Shown here: positions 45,506 through 59,000 of the stretch, piece after piece
How the letters are laid out: each line of letters starts with the position of its first letter
How positions within the stretch are numbered: position 1 is the first letter of the stretch
Source of the DNA: Mesostigma viride
Lineage: Eukaryota; Streptophyta; Mesostigmatophyceae; Mesostigmatales; Mesostigmataceae
DNA length: 64,000 bases
Assembly (NCBI GenBank): GCA_009746045.1
Contig: RPFO01000017.1
Coordinates: 737,001-801,000, forward strand
Direction of reading: 5' to 3'
Made by a program: the position numbers and the translations under genes
Notes under the pieces: generated by a model
Database searches by the model: none
Told to the model about the DNA's origin: nothing
What the model saw: the letters and a program-made list of their open reading frames with translations, nothing else

Positions 45506-46704
45506 GGGAGGGGGAAGGGAGGGAGGGAGGGAGGGAGGGAGGGAGGAGGAGGGAGGGAGGGAGGGAGGGAGGGAGGGAGGGAGGGAGGGAGGGAGGGAGG
45601 GAGGGAGGGAGGGAGGGAGGGAGGGAGGGAGGGAGGGAGGGAGGGAGGGAGGGGAGGGAGGGAGGGAGGGAGGGAGGGAGGGAGGGAGGGAGGGAGGGAG
45701 GGAGGGAGGGAGGGAGGAGGGAGGGAGGGAGGGGAGGGAGGGAGGGAGGGAGGGAGGGAGGGAGGGAGGGAGGGAGGGAGGGAGGGAGGGAGGGAGGGAG
45801 GGAGGGGAGGGAGGGAGGGAGGGGGAGGGAGGGAGGGAGGGAGGGAGGGGGAGGGAGGAGAGGGAGGGAGGGAGGGGGAGGGAGGAGGGAGGGAGGGAGG
45901 GAGGGGGAGGGAGGGAGAGGGAGGAGGAGGGAGGGAGGGGGAGGGAGGGAGGGAGGGAGGAGGGAGGGAGGGAGGGGGGAGGGAGGGAGGGAGGGAGGGG
46001 GGGGGGGGGAGGGAGGGAGGGAGGGAGGGGGGGGAGGGAGGGAGGGAGGGAGGGAGGGGAGGGAGGGAGGGAGGGAGGAGGGAGGGAGGGGGAGGGAGGG
46101 AGGGAGGAGGGGGAGAGAGGGGAGGGAGGGAGGGAGGGGGAGGGAGGGAGGAGAGGGAGGGAGGGAGGGGGGAGGAGGGGGAGGGAGGAGGGAGGGGGAG
46201 GGAGGGGAGGGAGGGAGGGAGGGAGGGAGGAGGTAGGAGGAGGAGGGGGAGGAGGGAGGAGGATCGAATAAAAATAAAGGAGGAAGGGGGAGGGAGATGC
46301 AGAGGAACAGGGAGGGAGGGAGGGAGGGAGGGAGGGAGGAGGAGGGAGGGAGGGAGGAGGGAGGAGGAGGAGGAGGAGGGAGGGAGGGAGGAGGGAGGGA
46401 GGGAGGGAGGGAGGGAGGGAGGGAGGGAGGGAGGGAGGGAGGAGGAGGAGGGAGGGAGGGAGGGAGGGAGGGAGGGAGGGAGGGAGGGAGGGAGGGAGGG
46501 AGGGAGGGAGGGAGGAGGGAGGGGGAGGGAGGGAGGGAGGGAGGGAGGGAGGGAGGGAGGAGGGAGGAGGGAGGGAGGGAGGGAGGGAGGGAGGGAGGGA
46601 GGGAGGGAGGGAGGGAGGGAGGGAGGGAGGGAGGGAGGGAGGGAGGGAGGGAGGGAGGGAGGAGGGAGGGAGGGAGGGAGGGAGGAGGGAGGAGGGAGGG
46701 AGGG
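45506..46704. repeat. homopurine (GGGA)n array, 1.2 kb
   Basis: Almost pure GGGA/GGA on the plus strand, with one short break near 46262-46300 containing AATAAAAATAAAGG. Pro-Ser-Leu and Gly-Arg frames over 500 codons are artefacts. Confidence 0.97.
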
Positions 46705-46705
46705 T

Positions 46706-46916
<211 letters not shown>

Positions 46917-47010
46917 TGCATGGGTGGGTGGATACATGTGTACGTGGGTGTGTGTGTGGGTGGGTAAGGGATCGACGTGTGTGTGTGTGTGTGTATGTGT
47001 GTGTGTGTGC

Positions 47011-47294
47011 TTCTCTGCTTAGGCGTTGGAGCACACGCATGCACTGGAGGAAGGGGGTGATGAAAACCCAGACCAACTGTCGCACCCACCCCTCCACCTT
47101 CACCAAGCGTAAGGCCAAGCGTGCCATGGGGGTAGGGTAGCTGACGCAAGTCACCAACGTCAGGGTGCTCACCAGGCTGGTGGATGAGAAGATGGGGGGC
47201 AGGCCCCTGTCAGATGCAGAGAAGAAGAAAAGGAAAAGGATGCAGCAGGGCCGTGAGAACGTGCCCCCGGGTGTGGCATTAGCCACTATATAGC
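47011..47294 (+). pseudogene. coding-like relict of unknown origin
   Basis: One plus-strand frame reads [18 protein letters not shown], an in-frame TAG at 47139-47141, then [34 protein letters not shown] and TAG at 47292. The two halves share one frame and protein-like composition, so a single stop mutation (or a frame misjudgement) in a former gene or transposon ORF is likely. No family recognised. Confidence 0.3.
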
Positions 47295-47437
47295 TAGCTA
47301 GCTGGCTAGAGCTGTGTTATTAATGCATTGTACTATAGGCATGTGCCCCCAAGTATGCCTTCCTGCATTGTAAATATGATGCATAATGTAATGATGTGTT
47401 GTTTGGAACCTTCTGTACACCAAGGTGGAATGATTGC

Positions 47438-47998
47438 CATGAAACCCTTGGAAGAACAATAGAAAGCTGCTTTTTTGTGGTATTTATGCTAGCATCCGTC
47501 ACCAATTTGTTATCCAACCAGCCTGAAGCTTTGTGGGCAGGCTGCATGGGATGTGTTTCGAACATGTGCCAAGTCCCAGGTCCAACTGAGTTCATTTGAT
47601 GTCATTATATATGCAAATGTGTGATGAAACCCTTGGAAAACCCTGAAAAACTGCATTTTTGTGGTGTTTATGCTAGCATCTGTCACCACTTTGTCATCCA
47701 ACCAGCCTGAAACTTTGTGGGCATGCTGCATGGGATGTGTTTAGAACATATGCAAAGTTCCACGCCCAACTGAGTTCATTTGGTGTCATTATATATGCAT
47801 ATGTGTGATGAAACCCTTGGAAAACCCTGAAAAAATGCATTTTGGGGGTATTTATGCTAGCATCTGTCACCATTTTGTGATCCAACCAGCCTGAAACTTT
47901 GTGGGCATGCTGCATGGGATGTGTTTATAACATATGCAAAGTTCCAGGCCCAACTGAGTTCATTTGATGTCATTATATACGCATACATGCCAGAAAGT
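47438..47998. repeat. 184-bp satellite-like tandem repeat, about three copies
   Basis: Units start near 47438, 47624 and 47808 with AAACCCTTGGAA and contain TTTATGCTAGCATCTGTCAC and GCTGCATGGGATGTGTTT. Divergence between copies is about 5-10 percent. Degraded continuation to about 48060. No coding sense. Confidence 0.85.
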
Positions 47999-48299
47999 GC
48001 TGAAAATTCGGTATTTTTATGCTAGCAAATGTCACCATGTTACCATGCTGCCGACTCCCAAAAAATTATTTGACCACATGCCACCATAAGATATCTGATT
48101 AGGCACCTTGGTGCCAAATTTGAGGCCAAACTAATCATTAGCCTATCCTAGAATAATTTTCAGGGTGGAAAAATGGCTTTTTGGAATGATGTGTCCTACC
48201 GGTCAAATCTATCTACATCGGCTACATACTACATCTATCTACAGCATTCTAACTACAACATCTATCTAGGCAGCCGCACGCTGCCCTAGGGGAGCTATA

Positions 48300-49324
48300 T
48301 CTGGCGTGCCTCCCACGGGATTGCACACGCGGGCGCTTCCCCACTGGGGGGGCTCGTTGTCCTCTATGACCTGGGCCCACTTGGCCTTGTCCATCATCTT
48401 CTTCCAAATCACAGAGAGGCCTAGGCCCCCCATGTCCTCTACTAGCTGTTCTTTGAAGGTGCGGGCCTTGCGGCGTCTAACATCACTGGGCCCAGCCCAC
48501 GTCAGGAGGTGCCGGCCAGGCTGGGCTGGTCGCAGTCCTGCGGGGGGGCCACGTGAGGTGTCTATACCTGGTTGGTGCGAGCTAGGTGCCCTACTAGCTG
48601 CAGGCGTCGCTGCTTAATGGTGCTGGTGATATAGGGCATGCCCTGGTACAGGTCCTCATTGCGGACATGGGCAGCATATCCTACTCTGAAAATGGAGCGC
48701 AGCATGCGGGTGACCGCGCCGTCCAGCTTGCGGGCCAGGTCGGCGGTGAGGGTCCACGTCTCGGCCCCATACGTGAGAACAGGAAGTACGAGGACCTTGA
48801 ACAGGTCCTGTTTCTCGATCTTGCCCAGGGGTTTGCGCCACAGGGCCCGGTATTGGCGTAAAGCGTGCCAGGCGAGGGAGATGCGATTAATTAATTAATT
48901 AATTAATTAATTAATAGACACGTGACTGCGTCACGTGAGCATAAGCCCTCAGTGGGAGCGGAACATGGGATGGAATGGATGGTATAAGCTATCTAGGTCC
49001 TAGTTACAGGGGTGTGGGCACCGCGGCCCGAATCGCTATGAATGCCATATGGGAGATGCGATGGTCCACATCAACCTCGCAGCTGGGGAGCAGGCTGCCC
49101 AGCAGCTTAACGCGGTCGCGATACAGGACTCGAGAGCCGTCTAGGAGATAGAGGGGCGGCGGTGAGTTGGTGAGCCCAACCGCCAGGGCCTCTGTCTTCT
49201 TGCTGACCTCAAGCCCCACTGCACGGGCCTCGAGAGCCAGGCAGTCAAGCCATGTCTGCACGTGCTCAGTGTCCTCGAAGAGGGTGGTGTCGTCAAGACG
49301 TCGATATGTATAATGTATGTCCAC
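48300..49324 (-). pseudogene. LINE reverse-transcriptase relict, split by a small insertion
   Basis: From 49324 the minus strand reads DDTTLFEDTEHVQTWLDCLA (motif C region, first residues degenerate), LEVSKKTEALAVGL and SRVLYRDRVKLLGS. After the insertion at 48888-49050 it goes on with SLAWHALRQYRALWRKPLGK, VLPVLTYGAETWTLT, ARKLDGAVTRMLRSIFRVGY, YQGMPYITSTIKQRR and LVGHLART. This is the palm-thumb and C-terminal part of a LINE RT. It is 5'-truncated just before the catalytic DD and frameshifted downstream of about 48560. Confidence 0.75.
48888..49050 (-). mobile_element. SINE-sized retroelement insertion inside the LINE relict
   Basis: The 163-bp segment is flanked by a perfect 12-bp duplication GGGAGATGCGAT (48876-48887 and 49051-49062). 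Its minus-strand 3' end is the hairpin CACGTGACGCAGTCACGTG followed by a TATTAATTAATTAATTAA tail. Removing it with one duplication restores the RT frame DVDHRISLAWHALRQYR. It is therefore a bona fide target-primed insertion. Confidence 0.85.
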
Positions 49325-49494
49325 AGCTAGTCTAAAATATGGCCGGGCCTCAAGCGAGTAATTGAATTGGGGAACCTAATTCGATCCCTCCCAACAAAGA
49401 GGGAGGGCGCCCTTGACTAGCTTGTGTACTAGCGCTTCTCTCACTGCAACAAGTGGGGAAGCCGCTGACCTCGGACTCTCTCTCTGCATCAATT

Positions 49495-49640
49495 TTTTAA
49501 TTAATTAATTAGTTCGTGCTCTTTTTGGGGAGTCACGGAGCACCGGAGTGCTTTTAATTCCTGTATGTGCACAACAGGAAGAAAGGGCAGAGACCCCCTT
49601 TCTCCTCGATATGCATCTTGGTCTGCATATCAATGAGACA
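49495..49640 (-). mobile_element. 5'-truncated half-LINE 3' end
   Basis: Matches 17866-18000: TTAATTAATTAATTAGTTCG tail, GTGCTC...GGAGCAC hairpin, then GTGCTTTTAATTCCTGTATG and AGAAAGGGCAGAGACCCC. Diverged from the other copies. 49640-50006 shows nothing further. Confidence 0.7.
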
Positions 49641-50006
49641 ACTTGCGCATGCAGGCCAGAAGTATAGATTTGTGATCTGGACAAACAAGCTAGGTATGTG
49701 CATGGTAATGTAATTATGATTAGTAGTATTGCATTAACGTACCCTGCTCGGTATATCCTACTCATCGATCCGTATATCAATTATAAGTACTAGCATGTCA
49801 ACTGGCCTTGCATGTGCGCAATTTTAATTAATAAATACAATGTACGTAGGTACGCGTGATTGAGCGCTTGCTGCTCATGGCCACTTAAAGTCGGGGACAT
49901 GTGTGCATGTCATTCCGAAACTTGTGTGCTAGATCGCTGCGCTGCCTATTCAGTTGTTCTTGTGGCCCGGTCTAGCTAGGTTGAGTAAAATCTGGATGAG
50001 TTTGCC

Positions 50007-53000
50007 TCATAGGTGCGGTCCAGTAGGGCAGTCCTCTGGGTGCATGTTCGGCAAGATGCGGCAGAAATGCGCCAGCGTGGCCTTGAACGGGAAGAGGGCG
50101 GTCAGCAAGAACATCTGTGAGCCCGAGATTTCCCTCAGCAGGGTCTCCTCGGAGCGCTCCATGCACGGCAGCAGCTGGTCATCGGCCACAAACTGCATCC
50201 CACACACCACGTCGCGGCGCATGCGTGCGGCTTTGTCATGGTCGTTGAGCAATGCCGCGTGCTCCGCCAGCCAATCATCCCCGTTGGACGCGATAATTGT
50301 GTAGTTGGTCAGCAGCTCGACGCTCCCGTGCAATTGGGACACCAACGACGCCCACGAGGACGGCAGCAGGTCGGGCAGCGCAAAGGAGGTTGGCGCGGAG
50401 AAGCCGAGCTGCCAGCGCACGGGGCCAGAGCGCTGGGACTGGATCTGTGGCAGGTCAAGGTAGTACTGCTGGATGAGGGCCACGCCCTGCTGGGTGGCCA
50501 TGTGTGGTGTGTGGGGTGGGACAGACAAACGAAAACGGTGTTATGGCAGCTGCGAGGTCTACGTTGTTGCAAATGGCTGCTTGAAGAAGCCGTTAAAGTC
50601 TGAAATGTAATTTCTTTGTCATGGATCTGGCGCGTGGACAACCGAACATGCAGCCATTTAAGGCCTCCGCGTGGGCCACCACATGTGACGGAGACTTGTG
50701 TGCCAACAAAGCAGGCGTTCCATGGAAGATTGCCCAGCAACTTTGCCAGCAACTTTGCCTAGTAATCTTTGCTTATCTTGGCTGTGCAATCAATACAAAA
50801 GTGGGGATGCAGCTACTGAGGGCAATCAGACACGGCCGTGGATACCAATTGCTGCCAAAACCATACACGCGCTGCTGGCCTGCTGTGGCCCAGGGACATA
50901 AGGGATACTTGGCAGGGGGGCAAAGAAACAAAGCAAGGAGGAGCTCAGCAAGGAGGAGAAAAGCTTGCGCCAGTCACCAAGCATGAAACTGGCAATAGGC
51001 AGGGCAATTAGGCAAGGCGGGGTGCCACCTGGCGCGGCTCCACACGGCCTGGTGCCACAGATACACAATATAATCTCTAGCCGCGGAGCCTTTTCTCCAA
51101 TACAGTTTGATGTGCTGTACTACATCGGTCACCAACGCAGCCTGATCCCAGTAAGGGAAGGGTTTCGGCGGTTAAGAAAGAAAGTACTGAAACACCACTG
51201 CATGTGTCCAATCTAGCATGCATGAAGACCCAATACAGCCACACAACTGAACGGATAGTGGCACAACCACGACAGTGACGTAATGAGGTCACAGTACGTC
51301 GATCGGATAGTTGTCACAGTAGTCCACAGCGATGAGATGTCACAGTGAAGCTCACACCACGGCGCTGCCTTTGTTCTTCATCCACTGCATGGTGATCTTG
51401 TCAGGTCTACCACGACCACGGTATGCTCTACCCACCTGGGTGGACTGGTCCAGCGTGAAAATGCGGAACGAGGGCCGGTTTCCGAGCACCGGGGACAAGG
51501 ACGGGCAGACGTAAGCCACCTGGGATGGGGCCGGGAATGTGCTGGAATTAAAAGTTGTGGGCTGTGTGCCGCCGCCAGCCACGTTCCCTGCCTCCTTCCT
51601 GGGACCCCGGAGCAACCTGAGCAGAGCCGTGAAGCACACACAAGGTCATGCAATGAAGCTCACGTCAATACCTCATGGTCTCCATGAACACTGTATGGTC
51701 TCCATGAACACTGTTTGGTCTCCATGGACACTGCATGGTCTCCATGGACACTGCATGGTCTCCATGGACACTGCATGGTCTCCATGGACACTGCATGGTC
51801 TCCATGGACACTGCATGGTCTCCATGGACACTGCATGGTCTCCATGGACACTGCATGGTCTCCATGGACACTGCATGGTCTCCATGGACACTGCATGGTC
51901 TCCATGGACACTGCATGGTCTCCATGGACACTGCATGGTCTCCATGGACACTGCATGGTCTCCATGGACACTGCATGGTCTCCATGGACACTGCATGACT
52001 GCATGTGGCCCCCACCATGCACACGCACACATGTGACGCACACGGAGTACATGCGATGAGCTAGGAATGGGACGGGCGCCAAGCCACCAAAAAGCCACCA
52101 AAAAGCCACCAAAAAGCCACCAAAAAGCCACCATAAAGCCACCATAAAGCCACCAAAAAGCCACCAAAAAGCCACCAAAAAGCCACCAAAAAGCCACCGA
52201 AAAGCCACCGAAAAGCCACCGAAAAGCCACCGAAAAGCCACCGAAAAGCCACCAAAAAGCCACCAAAAAGCCACCAAAAAGCCACCAAAAAGCCACCAAA
52301 AAGCCACCAAAAAGCCGCCAAAAAGCCGCCAAAAAGCCACCAAAAAGCCACCAAAAAGCCACCAAAAAGCCACCAAAAAGCCACCAAAAAGACACCAAAA
52401 AGCCACCAAAAAGCCACCAAAAAGCCACCAAAAAGCCACCATAAAGCCACCATAAAGCCACCAAAAAGCCACCAAAAAGCCACCAAAAAGCCACCAAAAA
52501 GCCACCGAAAAGCCACCAAAAAGCCACCAAAAAGCCACCAAAAAGCCACCGAAAAGCCACCGAAAAGCCACCGAAAAGCCACCGAAAAGCCACCGAAAAG
52601 CCACCAAAAAGCCACCAAAAAGCCACCAAAAAGCCACCAAAAAGCCACCAAAAAGCCACCAAAAAGCCACCAAAAAGCCACCAAAAAGCCGCCAAAAAGC
52701 CGCCAAAAAGCCACCAAAAAGCCACCAAAAAGCCACCAAAAAGCCACCACAAAGCCACCCAAAAGCCACCAAAAAGCCACCAAAAAGCCACCAAAAAGCC
52801 ACCAAAAAGCCACCAAAAAGCAACCAAAAAGCAACCAAAAAGCCACCAAATACGTTTAAATGCATTACGACATCAGATGTTGCTTGTTACCATCTGGCCG
52901 TTGTCCCTGATCGCTGTGCGATGCTGAATGGCATGCTGCTGACGAGATTGTGCAGCTAGACGCATCAGGGTGGGCAGTTCTCTAAACATACTTTGGGGGA

Positions 53001-56000
53001 GTGGATGTTGAACTTCGAAACCTTTTCTGGCTCAGCCCCCTTTCTGGCATACAAAACAAGAAAGCCGAAGCAAGGGCCCCACCATGTTCATAATACTAGT
53101 CCCCGTTGTGGTAGGGCCGGGGAGGTAAACTGAAACACTCACCGTACGTCACACTACCTGCATGTCTATATACTATAATACCCTGCTGCATTGCATTAGA
53201 CGAAAAATTCGCCATGGTTGGCCAGCTTGCAAACCTCTGTGAACTGTTCCGTGCCAACTACTGACAGTCCTCTAGCCAACTGACCACCTGCAGGTGCTTG
53301 TCGATCGACCAGCTGCCAGGGTGCTTCCCTATCGACTACCTGCCAGGGTGCTTGCTTACCGACCAGCTGCCAGGGCGCTTGCCTACCATCCGCCTGCCAC
53401 GGTACTTGCCTGAGGGAGCCTCGGTGCTGGTGGCCGAACACATGTGCGATGATCACCCCCGCCAGCGCGTAGCGGTGCGCCAGCTGTTGGTAGCGGACGC
53501 TCCAGGTGCCCCAGCAGTCGCCCGCGAGCCCTGCCAGGGTTTACGTTTGGAAGTGCAACCGTATGCAGTTGACGACACTGTTGGCATGGGGCAAGCTCAC
53601 CCACTCCCCCAAACCGTTACTGCACGGGTGCGTGGCGACAGGCGGCCTGCACAGTGCTTGCCAGGGGACCCCTACGCAGGGTTAGGGTGCTGGTGCGTGA
53701 GGATGGCATCTGTCCTTTGAACACAAGCGTGCGAGACGTCTCTGTCCACCACATTTCGGACATGATTGTGGCAAGCAGCCTCACGCCGGAGCCTGGAGGC
53801 ATGCGATGGAAGACAGGGAACAGGCCTGCGCCTTGAGCAATAGGACGGTGGATGGTAGACAGGGAATAGGCCTGCGCCTTGAGCAATAGGACGGTGGATG
53901 GTAGACAGGGAACAGGCCTGCGCCTTGAGCAATAGGACGGTGGATGGTAGACAGGGAACAGGCCTGCGCCTTGAGCAATAGGACGGTGGATGGTAGACAG
54001 GGAATAGGCCTGCGCCTTGAGCAATAGGACGGTGGATGGTAGACAGGGAACAGGCCTGCGCCTTGAGCAATAGGACGGTGGATGGAAGACAGGGAACAGG
54101 CCTGCGCCTTGAGCAATAGGACGGTGGATGGTAGACAGGGAACAGGCCTGCGCCTTGAGCAATAGGACGGTGGATGGGAGACAGGGAACAGGCCTGCGCC
54201 TTGAGCAATAGGACGGTGGATGGAAGACAGGGAACAGGCCTGCGCCTTGAGCAATAGGACGGTGGATGGGAGACAGGGAACAGGCCTGCGCCTTGAGCAA
54301 TAGGACGGTGGATGGGAGACAGGGAACAAGGCCTGCGCCTTGAGCAATAGGACCGTGGATGGTAGACAGGGAACACGCCTGCGCCTTGAGCAATAGGATG
54401 GTGGAATGGAAACCAGCAGGGTCTAGAAAAAGAATGAACGAATGGAACAAATAATGTCAACATGCCGGCTCCAGAGTCCTGGGATCCACCTGCGATTCCC
54501 TGATGGGCAGATACATCATGACACCCGACCGTGACCGTGGCCGCACATCATGACACCCGACCGTGCACCGTGGCCGTATATCATGACACCCGACCGTGAC
54601 CGTGCTTCACTAAAGAGGCTCTAGACTTCACCAGGGCATCCCAGCAGGATATACTCACCAGGGGGTATGTGCCCCGTGAGGATGACCCGCTCCCCTCTCG
54701 CGCGCGCACTGTAGAGGACACTGTCTAGCCAGGCGAGCTGCGTGGCGGCGGTGGAATTTTCCATGAAGACGTACAGGTTATGCACGTCGCACACCCTGCA
54801 GGTGGAAGTGCAAAGGGGCATGCAACAAATGGGGCTTGAGCCATGAAAGGGCGAGAGGCAACGGCGGGCGAGTAAACGCTAAATGCTGGGGGAAACTATC
54901 TGCTGGGTGAAAACGAAAACTATTTAACTATTTAACAAGCCCCGAACAAGCTGCAAAATATTGTCTACGAGGCGAATAAAAGCAGGAGTTTTGGATTAAG
55001 GATGCACCACTTCTTATTATATGGCATCAGGAGTCGAGATACTAAAACATGACAACTATCGCCCGTTGTACCCACCAATGGCGATCTCGAGCCCGAATCA
55101 AGCCCTGTTTCAGTGATTTACGGGGGGCCCATTGTATACAGTCAATCATAATTTGATTTCAGCCACTACGATAAACATTTTCAAATCAATCCAGTGGGAG
55201 ATTTGACCAAGTGGTGTGCATGAACAGGTGCATCAGACATCGTGCAGAAGCATGGTCCCAGGCAGGCTATGGATGCCCCCCATGCAAACAGCACGTACTG
55301 TGTGTTTAGCACCACCACGCGGACAAGGGGCGCCACCAGAACGTCGTAGGCACCCGTCAGCTCGAACATGACGCGCGCGTTTGGAGGCAGCCAGCGCGAC
55401 CATATCTCTGCCACCTGCGGGCGGGACAACCACGAACGAGTGGCCACCATCCGTCCAGCATTGTCGCCAGCACAAAGGCTGACATACATCATGGGATGGG
55501 CCACACGAGACCTGATAGCAACGCATGGGATGGGCGACCCAAGACCTGATAGCAACGCATGGGACGGGCGACCCAAGACCTGACAGCAACGCATGGATGG
55601 GCGACCCAAGACCTGATAGCAACGCATGGGATGGGCGACCAAAGACCTGATGGCAACGCATGGGATGGGCGACCCAAGACCTGATAGCAACGCATGGGAT
55701 GGGCGACCAAAGACCTGATGGCAACGCATGGGATGGGCGACCCAAGAGCTGATAGCAACGCATGGGATGGGCGAACCGAGACCTGATGGCAACGCATGGG
55801 ATGGGCGACCAAAGACCTGATAGCAACGCATGGGATGGGCGACCAAAGACCTGATGGCAACGCATGGGATGGGCGACCCAAGACCTGATGGCAACGCATG
55901 GGATGGGCGACCCAAGACCTGATGGCAACGCATGGGATGGGCGACCCAAGACCTGATAGCAACGCATGGGATGGGTGAACCGAGACCTGATAGCAACGGA

Positions 56001-59000
56001 TGGGATGGGCGACCCAAGAGCTGATAGCAACGCATGGGATGGGCGACCAAAGACCTGATAGCAACGCATGGGATGGGCGACCCAAGACCTGATGGCAACG
56101 CATGGGACGGGCGACCCAAGACCTGATGGCAACGCATGGGATGGGCGACCAAAGACCTGATAGCAACGCATGGGATGGGTGACCAAAGACCTGATGGCAA
56201 CGCATGGGATGGGCGACCCAAGACCTGATGGCAACGCATGGGATGGGCGACCCAAGACCTGATAGCAACGGATGGGATGGGCGACCAAAGACCTGACAGC
56301 AATGCAGAAAGGCCAAGGCACGCTCTCCCATCTCACATCACTGCGGACAAGCGACGGCCAGGGGTTGAACTGCCTCCAAAACACAAGAGTGACAGGACAT
56401 TCTCGTCTCTCCACATGCCACCGTCAAGGCGGGCCTTCTGGCCAGCAGTCCTACCTACTCCACCATGGCGCATAATCACCGTCAAAGTCCACCTAGACTG
56501 CGCTACCCAGGCGTATAGTAGTATAATTCTGTACTGCCCGATGCATGGCTGAATAATGCACCCTAGAGCCCATCATGTTCATTCGCGGCCTAGAGCAGGG
56601 CATGCACTCGCGTGCCACTGAATGTGTGAATAAAGCCAAGGGGCAGCAGAATACAGCGAAGCGATGCTTACTGGCCGCAGCAGCCAGCTGTTGTGGGGGA
56701 AGCCTGGGTCGATGCCCTCTGGGAGGAAGTCCGTGTCTCCCTGCGTGACAACATGGAGCCATACAGCGCGAGAGGGGCAGGGAAGAGCATGAGGCAAGCA
56801 GCACCACACGGAAGATCAGGTCACATCGGGGCTGTTAAGTTGGCCATGTACTATGCAATGGCAGATCGTATGAAAACGAATTTCCTGTACCAATGGCAGA
56901 CAATACGGAATTAAATGATAAGTATATACTACTAGTAGTACTAGTTTTAATAAAGAAAAAAAATCTTCTCCTCGAGGTACCCCTTCGTGACCCGAACGCC
57001 ACCCCTACGTCACCCGTAGTCAGAAGCTAGAAAAAGAAGGTAAAGCAAAAAGTTGCCTGAATAATGATTGGCCCTACAAGAAAGTGGGTGACGTTGACCA
57101 GTAGCAGCCACCAGCTCGCACTCAATAGCACACACAGCATGTGCGCCCCTCATGCATCCCATGACCCAGCAGCCCAACAGCCGAGATAGAGATGTTGGCA
57201 GTTTCTCATAGGCTCCACCAGCCCTGGATCATGCACCAGCTTCCACCTCGGAGAATAGAGGACCATCATCACTGCAGCGCTTCTGTGGCTATACAGCCAC
57301 ACATCAGGTGGAGGGAGTCCACCCGTGGTGACGTCACAAGCACATGAGAGACCAACCAGGCACGTCTCCAATCAAACCCCTCCTATACAAAAACTCCAAC
57401 CAAACACCTCCTATCAAAGCTCGGACAAAAAACAAAACACCCACCAGCGCAAACAGCACGGGCGTCCGCGGGAGGATCTGCTCGAATACGCGCGCCGTGC
57501 TATTAATAGCCTCCAGCACACGCCCTCGAGCCTCCTCACGAGGGAGACCGTCCAGGCCGTGCGGCGCCGTATCCCTGCCAGCGGGGGGGGGGGGGCAAGC
57601 GTGAGGCGTGAGGGGCAAGCGTGAGGCGTGAGGGGCAAGCGTGAGGCAGTGCTCCAGCACCAAGGCAGGGTGTCAAGGCGGATGTGCCCCATGCCAGAAT
57701 TTATGTTACTACTAGGTGTGATTGCCCCACCGGGTGCGTGCTACAGCACGCCCATGATGGTGCATGCGGGAAAAGGCATCACTGACAGAAGGCAGTAGTG
57801 CCAGCCTCTGGCAACGAGCATACAATACAGCACGGAACTCAGCGCTGGCGGCGGAGAGGGGACAACTGCATCGACCAACGGTGATGTGGGACCACTGTGA
57901 AACAGGCGCTCTGCCATGAAACCAGGGCAAGCACTCTGCCACCGAACCCAAAGCAATCATCTCAGAAACATGTTGCTGTAAGGAATAGACCAGCTATGCC
58001 GTGCACCAGGCTGTCCGACTGTTTGAGGGGTATCCGTGTGGCCGTGGCCACTGGACACGTGTGCACAAGGCCACCCGTGTTCGCTGTGGGGCTAGCCTTG
58101 GCGCTGCATGCACGAGTTCTGATACATTTCAAAGCATGGCAGCATGGTTACGATAGAGCATGCAACCCCCCCAAAGAGCAGGATTGATCGCCCTATCTCA
58201 TTAAACCCCTACCAGACAGCTATCCACAGGGCAATAGTGCACTGTTGCATGTGGTAAACCTAACCGTACACCTGGCTGTACCAAAAGCGATGCGTGCGTA
58301 CGGCACGTACAAACAGTCCGTTGAATCGCAGCCTGTTCCCTGTTGTGCAGGGGCCATGGCAGGCGCTGGACAGTCAAGCAAGCATGGCAGATCGCTGCCA
58401 GTATTAGACTGTTCCCAGTATTTGCTGAGCTATCTGCTCCTTTTATAGTTATGTTGCGGTGGGCTCAAAGGGGGCCGATCTGCCGCTTGTGGCGTAGCCG
58501 TACGTCACCTACACCATGTGAGGTGCTTATGTTACATAGGACTAGAGAGAAGGGGACCGGTATTGCGCCGGTACTAGAGCCTACTGGCAAGAGTGCCCGC
58601 CCTTTTGAGGGAGGCGCAGCACCTTGAGACTATGTGCTTGGTTATTCATTTTCACGCGTACTTAGGGTGGTGTGGTGAACGTAGGGAGGCCTCTTTGCCG
58701 CTCCCATCCACCCACCCTCGCTGCCGTTGGGGACAAGATTGGACCAAGGGGGCGTGTGCTGGGTCCCAGCATGGTGAACTGGCCTAACTTGACAATGACT
58801 TGTACCATGATTTTGAGGGTGTGGCTAGGCTCAACTGCTAAAGCCTGCACACACATTCTTGTAGTAAACTTGTTTCTCTGGTAGGTATGCACTCCCATGG
58901 ACCTAAGCTTCAACACCTATCCATCACTTCACCACACTCGATCACCCTATGTTCCTTAATGAACTTGTTTCTCTGGTAGGTATGCACTCCCATGGACCTA

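Noticed and set aside
51660-52865. Gly-Phe-Leu-Val-Ala-Phe-Trp repeat protein resembling a membrane protein
   Set aside because: 11-bp and 20-bp arrays in an intron of the phosphodiesterase gene.
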